A DNA stretch of 7,029 nucleotides from Oscillospiraceae bacterium (GCA_003512525.1 DOQG01000035.1:1-7029); one strand, 5' to 3'. Shown: positions 1-5,690, counted from the first letter of the stretch. The notes: a model not told the origin generated them from the sequence alone. Translations and numbers: made by a program.

Positions 1-51
1 CGAACCCGAGAAGTGCTATCCGACAAAAGGCAGTATCGGTAGCCGACTATC
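1..51 (-). repeat. 51-bp hairpin repeat, copy A
   Basis: Read on the minus strand, this copy matches 6833-6883 at 47 of 51 positions by hand alignment, and it is also similar to 6945-6995. Its outer end (1-14 on the plus strand, CGAACCCGAGAAGT) is identical in all three copies. Next to it lies an imperfect hairpin with arms GCTA-T-CCGA and TCGG-TAGC, where one T is bulged, around a 12-base loop. The window starts inside or at the edge of the element, so its true boundary is unknown. It looks like a dispersed intergenic repeat; its function is not known. Confidence 0.8.
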
Positions 52-112
52 ACCGCAAAACATCAAACGATAAAAAGCAAGTACATCTGATAACAAACAT
101 ATTCAATAAGCA

Positions 113-140
113 AAAACCGGAGCAAAAAAACTCCGGTTTT
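113..140 (-). terminator. Rho-independent terminator of the DUF4234 gene
   Basis: A perfect 10-bp stem (113-122 with 131-140) encloses an 8-base A-rich loop (T-rich on the transcribed strand). It lies 4 bases beyond the leftward stop codon at 145-147. In the leftward direction the stem arm itself ends in a T-run (positions 116-112). The A/T symmetry means it may also act on transcripts from the other side. Confidence 0.85.
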
Positions 141-144
141 ACTT

Positions 145-681
145 TTATCCTCTGACATTATAATCCTGTGCAAGAAGCACAGACGCTTTTGCGAGCTTGT
201 GCAGATAAACAAACGGTCCGACAATGATAAGACTTCCCAGAACGTTCCAGAGCCAGTAATCCGTAGCACCGAAAGAATATGCTATGCCACGTCTTGCAAG
301 CTCGTTGCCCATTCTCGAAGAAAGGTTATGAAACCATGCAATAAAACCGAAACCGAATGTAAGCGGTCCGACAATAAACGCCATAAGGCAGTAATGCATT
401 GTCTTTTTTCCGTCAAATCTGCTTGCGATAAGATTTATATCTTCTGAAATTCCGGAAAAGAAAACTAACGGATAAATTCCGAAAGTTACAATCGTTAACA
501 AAATCAGCTTAAGCAGACCTCTGCGCGTATTGAGTTGTCTTACCGGTCCGTAAAACGGCTGTCCGTATGGCTGCTGATACTGCGGTGCAGGCTGTTGATA
601 CTGCGGTGCAGGCTGCTGATACTGCGGTACAGGCTGTTGATACTGCGGTGCAGCCTGCTGATAATTGTTCTGTTCGTTCAT
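145..681 (-). CDS. DUF4234 domain-containing membrane protein
   Basis: A 178-residue protein of unknown biochemical role, predicted in the cytoplasmic membrane. Residues 1-49 are a low-complexity Q/Y/P tail with four 7-residue units (AAPQYQQ, PVPQYQQ, PAPQYQQ twice). From about residue 53 the sequence fits DUF4234: a helix with the family-type TFGIYPL segment (55-77), then SEDINLIASRFDGKK, a second helix (about 97-116) with GFIAWFHNLSSRMGNEL, and a third (about 143-160). The start is the ATG at 679-681, preceded by GGGAGG with a 7-base gap. It is the only leftward gene here and is transcribed alone, from the promoter at 709-737 to the terminator at 113-140. Proline/glutamine/tyrosine-rich tails on this family may act in protein-protein contact or clustering; that is inference. 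The domain call rests on pattern recognition, not a profile search. Confidence 0.88.
   Translation of the reverse strand: MNEQNNYQQAAPQYQQPVPQYQQPAPQYQQPAPQYQQPYGQPFYGPVRQLNTRRGLLKLILLTIVTFGIYPLVFFSGISEDINLIASRFDGKKTMHYCLMAFIVGPLTFGFGFIAWFHNLSSRMGNELARRGIAYSFGATDYWLWNVLGSLIIVGPFVYLHKLAKASVLLAQDYNVRG
571..654 (-). repeat. 21-bp coding tandem repeat, 4 copies
   Basis: Four units of 21 bp start at 571, 592, 613 and 634 and differ from one another at only one to a few bases. They encode the 7-residue PAPQYQQ-type units of the DUF4234 protein tail. A partial fifth unit begins at 655. Near-identical, in-frame units suggest recent slippage-type expansion, so copy number may vary between strains. 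Confidence 0.9.
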
Positions 682-708
682 GTTTATACCTCCCTGAAAG
701 TTTTTTTA

Positions 709-737
709 ATAGTAACATAATATTAAACGAATGTCAA
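709..737 (-). promoter_or_regulatory. Sigma-A promoter for the DUF4234 gene
   Basis: On the minus strand there is a TTGACA -35 (732-737), a 17-bp spacer and a TACTAT -10 (709-714). The ATG at 681 lies about 28 bases beyond the -10 box, which gives a short leader containing GGGAGG (689-694). Confidence 0.8.
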
Positions 738-816
738 TAATTTGGATTAACAAATTTAATCTTTAAGACGGCTTGCAAAAATACCGCAGATGAAAAATCA
801 ATCTTGCCGAAAACAG

Positions 817-845
817 TTGACAGAGCGAAAAACCGGTGCTATAAT
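817..845 (+). promoter_or_regulatory. Perfect-consensus sigma-A promoter upstream of a structured leader
   Basis: TTGACA (817-822), a 17-bp spacer and TATAAT (840-845) match the vegetative consensus at all 12 positions. Transcription is expected to start at about 851-853, which is the first base or two of the four-way-junction fold at 851-918. It diverges from the DUF4234 promoter, whose -35 lies about 80 bp away. A promoter this strong aimed at a non-coding fold is the main reason to suspect a real RNA here. Confidence 0.85.
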
Positions 846-850
846 AACCC

Positions 851-918
851 CAGACTTAAAATCCGCAGGAGCGGATTTTGCCGTGCAAAAGCACGGCTTG
901 CGGCGCACCGCAAGTCTG
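851..918 (+). ncRNA. Candidate structured RNA: perfectly paired four-way junction
   Basis: The 68 bases fold completely into four stems with no mismatch. The outer stem is 851-857 with 912-918 (CAGACTT/AAGTCTG). Stem 1 is 858-866 with 871-879 (9 bp, loop AGGA). Stem 2 is 880-886 with 891-897 (7 bp, loop AAAA). Stem 3 is 900-903 with 908-911 (4 bp, loop CGCA). Only the two T at 898-899 are left as linker at the junction. The predicted start of transcription from the 817-845 promoter coincides with the outer stem. There is no T-run right after it, so the transcript probably runs on into the TetR gene as a leader, or ends in the weaker hairpins at 940-989. It is not tRNA-like in stem lengths and I recognise no known riboswitch. 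It could instead be a dispersed DNA element able to form a cruciform. Strand and RNA nature are inferred. Confidence 0.5.
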
Positions 919-958
919 AGAACATTTTACCATTAAATCTTTTGCCTGACGACAAAAT

Positions 959-989
959 ACGGCGTACCGCCGTGTCGGTTTACACCGAC
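959..989 (+). promoter_or_regulatory. Two adjacent dyads, candidate TetR operators
   Basis: Two perfect 6-bp inverted repeats abut each other: ACGGCG-TAC-CGCCGT (959-973) and GTCGGT-TTAC-ACCGAC (974-989). The second covers the -35 box of the promoter at 979-1006. TetR-family proteins usually bind palindromes overlapping their own promoters, so autoregulation is a reasonable inference. In RNA these would form hairpins, and 974-977 could alternatively pair with CGAC at 950-953 around the first one, so a leader-RNA role is also possible. Confidence 0.5.
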
Positions 990-1006
990 CTGATTTATGG
1001 TATAAT
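979..1006 (+). promoter_or_regulatory. Sigma-A promoter proximal to the TetR gene
   Basis: TTTACA (979-984), a 16-bp spacer and TATAAT (1001-1006) lie 53 bases upstream of the TetR start codon. The -35 box lies inside the dyad at 974-989, which would let a bound repressor block polymerase. Together with the promoter at 817-845 it gives the TetR gene two tandem promoters. Confidence 0.7.
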
Positions 1007-1041
1007 ATGAGCATTGTGCAACGAGTGTTATATAAAAATCC

Positions 1042-1058
1042 ATATCACGAGGTGATAT
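1042..1058 (+). promoter_or_regulatory. Dyad over the TetR ribosome binding site
   Basis: A perfect 7-bp inverted repeat, ATATCAC-GAG-GTGATAT, lies directly before the ATG at 1060. The ribosome binding site (GAGGTGAT, 1049-1056) forms its centre and right arm. As DNA it could be an operator; as RNA its 3-base loop hairpin would partly hide the ribosome binding site. Which of these applies, if either, cannot be told from sequence. Confidence 0.5.
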
Positions 1059-1059
1059 T

Positions 1060-1650
1060 ATGCCACCCAGGGCAAAATACACAAGAGAAGAAATAACCGA
1101 AATAGCGCTTGGGATAGTTACCGAGAACGGAGCGGAGATGCTCAACGCAAGAAGTCTTGCCGAAGCGATGGGTACTTCCACACGACCTATCTTTACTGCG
1201 TTCAGAAATATGGAAGAGCTCGAACGGGCTGTCCATGAATCGGCTATGGAATTGTTCAGCGAATACGCAAAGACGGGAAGCTCGGATATGCCGGCATTCA
1301 AGCAGGTCGGAATGCAAATGCTCACATTTGCCAAGGAAAAGCCTAAGCTTTACAGGCTTCTGTTTATGAGTGAGCAGGATCACAGCTTTGATTTTGAGAA
1401 AATGTTTGCATCTATGCTCGGCGTTACCGCTGATAGATGTATAGAATATATCATGCACGATTATGCGCTGTCAAGGGAAGATGCCATGACGCTTTTCAGG
1501 CAGGTATGGATATTCACTTACGGCATAGGCGTATTGCTGTCGTCGAATATCTGTCTGTTCACCGATAAGGAAGTTTCCGATATGCTCAGTGAGCAGTTCA
1601 GGAGTACGCTTATAATGATAAAGTCAGCGCATGCAAAAGAGAAGAAATGA
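1060..1650 (+). CDS. TetR/AcrR family transcriptional regulator
   Basis: A 196-residue cytoplasmic DNA-binding protein, the usual length for the family. The N-terminal three-helix DNA-binding domain spans about residues 7-52. Residues 29-60 (NARSLAEAMGTSTRPIFTAF, then RNMEELERAV) show the typical helix-turn-helix followed by the aromatic and NMEEL segment that caps it. Residues about 75-190 form the variable ligand-binding and dimerisation half, with no recognisable ligand signature. The start is the ATG at 1060 with GAGGTG upstream. Two promoters (817-845, 979-1006) and three nearby dyads suggest autoregulation. The chemoreceptor-like frame begins 47 bases downstream with no terminator between, so it is a likely co-transcribed partner or target; that link is inference from position. 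Confidence 0.9.
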   Translation: MPPRAKYTREEITEIALGIVTENGAEMLNARSLAEAMGTSTRPIFTAFRNMEELERAVHESAMELFSEYAKTGSSDMPAFKQVGMQMLTFAKEKPKLYRLLFMSEQDHSFDFEKMFASMLGVTADRCIEYIMHDYALSREDAMTLFRQVWIFTYGIGVLLSSNICLFTDKEVSDMLSEQFRSTLIMIKSAHAKEKK

Positions 1651-1697
1651 TTTTTAATAAGGGAAAATTAAATATATGAAAGCGGGGAAAACCAGAA

Positions 1698-1820
1698 ATG
1701 GAATTATTAAAGCAAAATGAGCTTACCGCAAACAAGGCCGCGGCAAGCGTAATGAGGGTCACAGGCATACTGTTTGTGCTGGTTCTGATACTTGATATTG
1801 TAGGGATATTCAAGGTTTAG
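1698..1820 (+). pseudogene. N-terminal part of chemoreceptor gene, cut off by in-frame TAG
   Basis: An ATG at 1698 opens a 40-codon frame that ends in TAG at 1818-1820. It is in the same frame as, and directly abuts, the chemoreceptor frame starting at 1821. The peptide has a charged start (MELLKQNELTANKAAASVMR) and then a clear membrane helix (about residues 22-38). This is what a first membrane segment of the downstream protein would look like. The upstream ribosome binding site is modest (GGGG at 1684-1687, 10 bases away). The simplest reading is one 496-codon gene (1698-3188) with a nonsense change at codon 41. Alternatives are a base-call error, amber suppression, or termination with re-initiation at the adjoining GTG. 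The other genes in the window end in TAA or TGA. Confidence 0.65.
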
Positions 1821-3188
1821 GTGCCCACAATGGTGGTCGCGTTTATAATAGGCGAGGTGCTGCTGTTCCTGCCTACACTGGTGACAAATATCCTTAAGAT
1901 CCAAAAGGGCTGGGTAAAATACTTTACCGTAGCCTGTGCCGTATTGTTCACAACAGTGCTTGCGTGTGTACTTGCATACCACGTTGTGATCCTTTATGTA
2001 TATCCTATAGCTATAGCGAGCCTGTTCTTCTCGACAAAGCTCAGTATGTTCACAATAATATTCACGGTACTCGGTACGGCGGGTGCGCAGTATGTCTGCT
2101 TTATCTGCGGATTTGTCGAGGATCATAATGTAGAAAACATAACTCAGCTCATAACCTATCTGATAATGCCCAGAACCATAGTGCTTATTGCCGTATCGGC
2201 AATAATCTATGTGCTTTGCAGACGTACTGCGATAATGCTCGGAAGCCTTATGGGTGCTGAAAAGCAGAAGGAGATACAGAAAAAGACCCTTGAGATATCC
2301 GGCTCGATGGCTGAGATGGTAAACGAGCTTGAAAAGGTATCCTCAGCGTCTGCCGAAGCCAACAGCAGCATATCCGGCGAAACGATGAACGTTATGCGCG
2401 ACAGCGATACGAATGCGGAATCCATAAAATCGATCGAGCAGAACATAACAGAGATATCCGAGAGTCTGCGCAGTCTTTCGGAGATGAGCGGCAAAATAGC
2501 AGGTCTTACAGAAAAGGCGAACGAGATAACCGCCGATAATGACAATAAGATAACCGCCGCGTCGCAGAGCATGGAAAAGATAAGTGCAAGTACCGATGAT
2601 ACCTGCGATATGATACTGAGCCTTGCGGCGCAGTCCAAGAAGATAGCGGCTATATCAAATGTTATTTCCGACATTTCGACCCAGACAAATATACTTGCGA
2701 TAAACGCGTCAATTGAAGCCAGTCACGCGGGAGAAGCCGGCTCGGGCTTTGCGGTAGTCGCAGACGAGATCAAAAATCTTTCCGAAAAGACAGCCACGGC
2801 GGCAGAAGAAATAGGCGATATCATTTCTGCGGTAACAAACGGAGTGGAAAAAGCGGCAGATGCAATGAAGCACAACGCGGCACTTACAAGAGAGGGCGTT
2901 TCCGATATGGAAACTATCCGCCGCTCAGCCGAGCATATCGGTGCTTCAAACAAGGAGGTAACGCAGAACATAGAGGATATGAACAGCGTTATATCAAATG
3001 TCTTTGCTAACAGCGAAACGGTAACAAGAGAGCTTGGCACGGTAAGCCATAATATCACCGGTAACAGTGACGCTCTTCAGCACGTTGCGGCGGCTATAGA
3101 GGAGAACTCTGCGGGAACGCAGACTCTCGACTCGATGGTAAAGCAGATAAAGTCAATGGCTGCTGAGCTTGAACAGCTTACAGAGTGA
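1821..3188 (+). CDS. Methyl-accepting chemotaxis-type membrane protein (main part)
   Basis: 455 residues if begun at the GTG at 1821. Five predicted membrane helices occupy about residues 2-22, 34-53, 54-71, 75-97 and 113-133. There is no extracellular ligand-binding domain and no evident HAMP module. From about residue 150 the protein is a long coiled-coil cytoplasmic signalling domain. Its hairpin tip is clear at about 288-325 (ILAINASIEASHAGEAGSGF, then AVVADEIKNLSEKTATAAEEI), the conserved region that contacts CheA and CheW in this family. Sensing would therefore have to occur in or near the membrane, or by an associated protein; this is inference. The GTG directly follows the TAG ending the 1698 frame and has only a weak AAGG (1812-1815) before it. 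The intended protein probably starts at 1698 and has six helices. If 1821 is not used for initiation, the gene is inactive. A strong terminator follows at 3209. Confidence 0.82.
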   Translation: MPTMVVAFIIGEVLLFLPTLVTNILKIQKGWVKYFTVACAVLFTTVLACVLAYHVVILYVYPIAIASLFFSTKLSMFTIIFTVLGTAGAQYVCFICGFVEDHNVENITQLITYLIMPRTIVLIAVSAIIYVLCRRTAIMLGSLMGAEKQKEIQKKTLEISGSMAEMVNELEKVSSASAEANSSISGETMNVMRDSDTNAESIKSIEQNITEISESLRSLSEMSGKIAGLTEKANEITADNDNKITAASQSMEKISASTDDTCDMILSLAAQSKKIAAISNVISDISTQTNILAINASIEASHAGEAGSGFAVVADEIKNLSEKTATAAEEIGDIISAVTNGVEKAADAMKHNAALTREGVSDMETIRRSAEHIGASNKEVTQNIEDMNSVISNVFANSETVTRELGTVSHNITGNSDALQHVAAAIEENSAGTQTLDSMVKQIKSMAAELEQLTE

Positions 3189-3208
3189 TAAATACATATC
3201 AAAGTCTG

Positions 3209-3238
3209 TCCCGACCTCTAAAAGGTCGGGATTTTTTT
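3209..3238 (+). terminator. Rho-independent terminator after the chemoreceptor gene
   Basis: A 9-bp stem (3209-3217 with 3223-3231, TCCCGACCT/AGGTCGGGA) with a 5-base loop is followed by seven T (3232-3238). It lies 20 bases after the TGA at 3186-3188 and separates the TetR-chemoreceptor unit from the next operon. Confidence 0.93.
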
Positions 3239-3268
3239 GCGCCTTTTTCCGTTTGTTTTTCATTTTAT

Positions 3269-3282
3269 ACATAAATAATGTA
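3269..3282. repeat. 14-bp dyad motif shared with the WYL promoter, copy 1
   Basis: ACATAAATAATGTA occurs here and again at 5702-5715. With the T at 3268 it forms the inverted repeat TACAT-N5-ATGTA. It lies in the leader of the Mor-like operon, and the other copy overlaps the WYL-gene promoter. It is a candidate shared operator, but it is AT-rich and could be coincidence. Confidence 0.35.
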
Positions 3283-3302
3283 ACAAACCGTGTTTTAATA
3301 TA

Positions 3303-3323
3303 CTTGCAAAGGAACATTGCAAG
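3303..3323 (+). promoter_or_regulatory. 7-bp inverted repeat in the Mor-operon upstream region
   Basis: CTTGCAA (3303-3309) and TTGCAAG (3317-3323) form a perfect 7-bp inverted repeat with a 7-base centre. It lies about 60 bases upstream of the -10-like box at 3384. It could be a regulator binding site or a weak RNA hairpin; nothing in the sequence decides this. The rest of 3239-3429 shows no supportable gene. Confidence 0.35.
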
Positions 3324-3383
3324 ATACTTTTCAATGCTGTTTTCCGTGGAAAAGGGCAGAAGAAAAGACACACTATACAGTAG

Positions 3384-3389
3384 TATAAT
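3384..3389 (+). promoter_or_regulatory. Probable -10 box of the Mor-like operon
   Basis: A consensus TATAAT lies 40 bases before the ATG at 3430, but no good -35 is visible at 16-18 bp. A dyad, TATAC-AGTA-GTATA (3374-3387), overlaps the box. A poor -35 with a dyad at the -10 fits a promoter that needs an activator, possibly the encoded Mor-like protein; that is inference. Confidence 0.45.
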
Positions 3390-3429
3390 TAAAAAAATAC
3401 ATACAATTACAATTTTTGCGGGAGTTGCT

Positions 3430-3705
3430 ATGGATAAAAAGGATAACAAGGCAGAATTGCTGAACGGCGTATACGGTTCGATATGCGAAACTATCGGCTT
3501 TGAAAATACCGTAAAGCTGTATCAACAGCTCAAGGGCAGTCAGATTAACTTTCCTACACGGCTCTATTCAAAGGAATATGTAACGCGTGAGGCAACGCGG
3601 ATCTATGACGGTACATCGGATTCGCTCAATAAGATAGCTACCGAGTACAACTACTCGGAAAGAACTATAAGAAAACTTCTGAAGAAGAAAAACGAGGAGG
3701 AGTAA
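3430..3705 (+). CDS. Mor-family small DNA-binding protein
   Basis: A 91-residue basic protein resembling the Mor transcription activator family (named for the phage Mu middle-operon activator) and its many small Firmicute relatives. Residues about 12-45 fit the dimerisation part, GSICETIGFENTVKLYQQLK followed by the strand segment QINFPTR. Residues about 55-86 fit the helix-turn-helix, with YDGTSDSLNKIATEYNYSER and TIRKLLKKK. The start is the ATG at 3430 with GGGAG 5 bases upstream; the frame is open further upstream only through the previous terminator, so longer starts are not credible. Its TAA is 2 bases before the next gene, whose ribosome binding site lies inside this coding end, so the two are probably translationally coupled. 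In chromosomal settings the target of such proteins is generally unknown; local control of this operon is a guess. Confidence 0.8.
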   Translation: MDKKDNKAELLNGVYGSICETIGFENTVKLYQQLKGSQINFPTRLYSKEYVTREATRIYDGTSDSLNKIATEYNYSERTIRKLLKKKNEEE

Positions 3706-3707
3706 AA

Positions 3708-4850
3708 ATGGAACAGAAAACATCTAACAAGAACAGCATAATCGCGCTGTGCGTTGCAGCGGCGGTTATCGTTGTCGCATTGGCGGCTTATTTCATAATA
3801 AGCGGTCAGAAAGGGGAAAATCAGCCCACGGTCAGCGCCACGATGGAGCTGAACACGGTAAACATTTACGGTGCCTGGTACAAGAAAGCAGGCGACAGCA
3901 CATATGAGCTGAGGTTCAAGGACAATAAGGAGCTGTCATACAAGCAGACGGCGGCAGACGGTACTGTTACGGCACAGTCCGATGAGGGTACATACGATAT
4001 CGCGGACGGTAAGCTGATACTTACGATCGTTGCAGGCGGTCAGACCTACAGTGACACCTGCACAGCAAACGTGAACGAAAAGCAGATGTCAATTGTCGCG
4101 GACGCAAACGGCAGTGGGCTTTTTAACGGTATCTACGACAAGGACGGAGCGGATTATTCCGTACCCGATGTTTCAGATGATGAACCGTCAGAAGCACCTG
4201 ATACCACATCGGCACAGACAACGGTTGCTACCGAAACGACAACTACAACGGCTGCTACAACTCCCGCACCTGAAACGACCGCACAGACAACAGCGGCAAC
4301 AACTCCTGCGCCTGAAACGACCGCACAGACAACAGCGGCTACAACTCCCGCACCTGAAACCACAGCCGCTGAAACACAGGCTGAAGCTCCTGCTGTTACC
4401 AATGGAACTATAGCACTTCCGGACTATATACAGTATTATTTTGATAACGATTTTGTCGATGTATGGGGGATCACAGCCAGCATTTATACCGGATATTATG
4501 CCTGCTACGAAAAGGACGGTCTTGATATCTACTATTGCAGAAAAGACTTTATTCAAGACCACCCGATCTTAGGACGAGGCAAGGCGATTATGGTCGAGTG
4601 TCCTATAATATCTTTCTTTACCGATTTTGACGGTTATGTGACATATGGAGCTTTCAGCAATTATCTGTATGAAAACTACGGCGATTATATAACGCTCAGG
4701 GATGATGGCACATTCGCTACATATGATGACGGCACATACGTTATATATTTCAATTTTGCTTCGGGTGTTGAAATATCTTCTTCTACGCTCATCGGTGACG
4801 GAAATATAGTAATATGTGAGGAACAGGAATATTACAGGGAAACGCTTTAA
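3708..4850 (+). CDS. Single-pass surface protein with Thr/Pro/Ala-rich stalk
   Basis: A 380-residue protein with a short cytoplasmic start and one membrane helix (about 11-32), with no Cys lipobox, so it is probably an anchored extracellular protein. Residues about 52-145 form a beta-rich module of lipocalin/DUF5640-like pattern (GAWYKKAGDSTYELRFKDNK; later DEGTYDIADGKLILTI); this assignment is tentative. Residues about 159-231 are a Ser/Thr/Pro/Ala stalk with 14-residue repeats (TTPAPETTAQTTAA). Residues about 236-380 form a Tyr/Asp-rich C-terminal domain with four cysteines (266, 277, 298, 370) that I do not recognise. The start is the ATG at 3708 with GGAGG (3696-3700) 7 bases away, overlapping the end of the Mor-like gene. 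The next gene begins 18 bases downstream. The layout suggests display of a small domain away from the membrane; its ligand is unknown. Confidence 0.85.
   Translation: MEQKTSNKNSIIALCVAAAVIVVALAAYFIISGQKGENQPTVSATMELNTVNIYGAWYKKAGDSTYELRFKDNKELSYKQTAADGTVTAQSDEGTYDIADGKLILTIVAGGQTYSDTCTANVNEKQMSIVADANGSGLFNGIYDKDGADYSVPDVSDDEPSEAPDTTSAQTTVATETTTTTAATTPAPETTAQTTAATTPAPETTAQTTAATTPAPETTAAETQAEAPAVTNGTIALPDYIQYYFDNDFVDVWGITASIYTGYYACYEKDGLDIYYCRKDFIQDHPILGRGKAIMVECPIISFFTDFDGYVTYGAFSNYLYENYGDYITLRDDGTFATYDDGTYVIYFNFASGVEISSSTLIGDGNIVICEEQEYYRETL
4257..4361 (+). repeat. 42-bp coding tandem repeat, about 2.5 copies
   Basis: In-frame units start at 4257, 4299 and 4341 (the last is partial) and encode TTPAPETTAQTTAA in the stalk of the surface protein. 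The first two are nearly identical in DNA. Such repeats can change number by slippage and so alter stalk length between strains. Confidence 0.88.
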
Positions 4851-4868
4851 TTCAAAAGGAGTAATATT

Positions 4869-5687
4869 ATGAAACTCAATAAAGAATTTATACTTAAAAA
4901 TCTTATGGGAATTATCTGTGTTCTGATAGTTCTTGCGCTGCTTCTTCCGTTTATGTCGGTCAAGGCGGAAGTATCTGTCGGCGGTTTCGGCGGCGGAAGT
5001 GCCGATCAGTCAGTGAACGGATTTTCACTGGTAACAGACGGCGGGATTTTCGGCTTTGCGTTTATACTTTGTCTTGCGGCAGTGGCGGCAAGCTGTTATA
5101 TCCCGCAGTTAAAGCCGTTCAGAAAGATAATCGCCGCAGTCGGCTCGGTTGCAGGCACGATCTGTCTGTTCATAGCTCCCGGTGCGGCGGCAGGCGCTGT
5201 AAATGCGGCGGCAGGCGGAGCTGCGGCAGGTACGGGAGTTTCGGCAAAGGTCGAGCTTAGCTATCAGATAGGCTTCTGGATAATACTTATACTTATGCTT
5301 GCACTTATCGCGATGTCCGTTATACAGTTCTTAGGTCTTAAGGGCAACAAGGTCTTTGACGCGGTAAATTCTGCCGAAGCAGATACCGCCGCATTGCCGA
5401 CAAATACAGGCGCGGAAACTAAATCACCGCTCGCCGGCTTAAATACCGACAGCATAAGAAATATGGCGCAGAATGCGGCAGGCGGAATTGCCGGTGCGGC
5501 AGAGAGCCTGAAGGATAAAGCCTCGCAGGCGGCACAGAATATTCAGAACCGTGCTCCCGCGGCTAAAAAGGAAGATCCTCAGGCTGTGATGGAGCAGATA
5601 AAACAGCTCCATGAGATGAAAGAAAACGGAATACTTACAGAAGAAGAGTTTGCAGAGAAGAAAAAGGAGTTTTTAGCTCGCCTCTGA
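4869..5687 (+). CDS. Four-pass membrane protein with C-terminal SHOCT motif
   Basis: A 272-residue protein of unknown function. Predicted membrane helices lie at about 11-30, 57-78, 85-108 and 133-157. A Gly/Ser-rich loop (about 37-50) follows helix 1, and an Ala/Gly-rich stretch (about 104-123) follows helix 3. Residues about 195-228 form an Ala-rich, probably amphipathic helix. The final 37 residues match the SHOCT pattern (short C-terminal domain): VMEQIKQLHEMKENGILTEE, then EFAEKKKEFLARL. SHOCT is usually found at protein ends and is thought to mediate oligomerisation or partner binding. The ribosome binding site AAGGAG (4856-4861) is 7 bases before the ATG. Its close spacing behind the stalked protein and the Mor-like gene marks it as the third operon member. 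No terminator follows, so some read-through into the WYL gene is likely. Confidence 0.85.
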   Translation: MKLNKEFILKNLMGIICVLIVLALLLPFMSVKAEVSVGGFGGGSADQSVNGFSLVTDGGIFGFAFILCLAAVAASCYIPQLKPFRKIIAAVGSVAGTICLFIAPGAAAGAVNAAAGGAAAGTGVSAKVELSYQIGFWIILILMLALIAMSVIQFLGLKGNKVFDAVNSAEADTAALPTNTGAETKSPLAGLNTDSIRNMAQNAAGGIAGAAESLKDKASQAAQNIQNRAPAAKKEDPQAVMEQIKQLHEMKENGILTEEEFAEKKKEFLARL

Positions 5688-5690
5688 TAA

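Noticed and set aside
571..654. CRISPR-like direct repeats
   Set aside because: The units are contiguous with no spacers and are in frame, encoding a repetitive peptide.
851..918. tRNA or tRNA-like gene
   Set aside because: The stem and loop lengths (7, 9 with a 4-base loop, 7 with a 4-base loop, 4 with a 4-base loop) do not match D, anticodon and T arms.
933..1458. Minus-strand ORFs across the TetR gene and its leader
   Set aside because: They overlap a clear TetR coding region in antisense and show no domain pattern or ribosome binding site.
1676..1720. 13-codon ORF (ATG 1676 to TGA 1720) as a leader peptide
   Set aside because: It overlaps the 1698 start in another frame, lacks a convincing ribosome binding site and has no attenuator hairpin after it.
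3169..3429. N-terminal extension of the Mor-like protein to 3169
   Set aside because: The extension would run through the end of the chemoreceptor gene and its terminator; GGGAG before ATG 3430 and the family fit support the short form.
4154..4562. Minus-strand ORFs over the stalk repeat
   Set aside because: They are low-complexity shadows of the Thr/Pro/Ala repeat with no start signals and no family resemblance.
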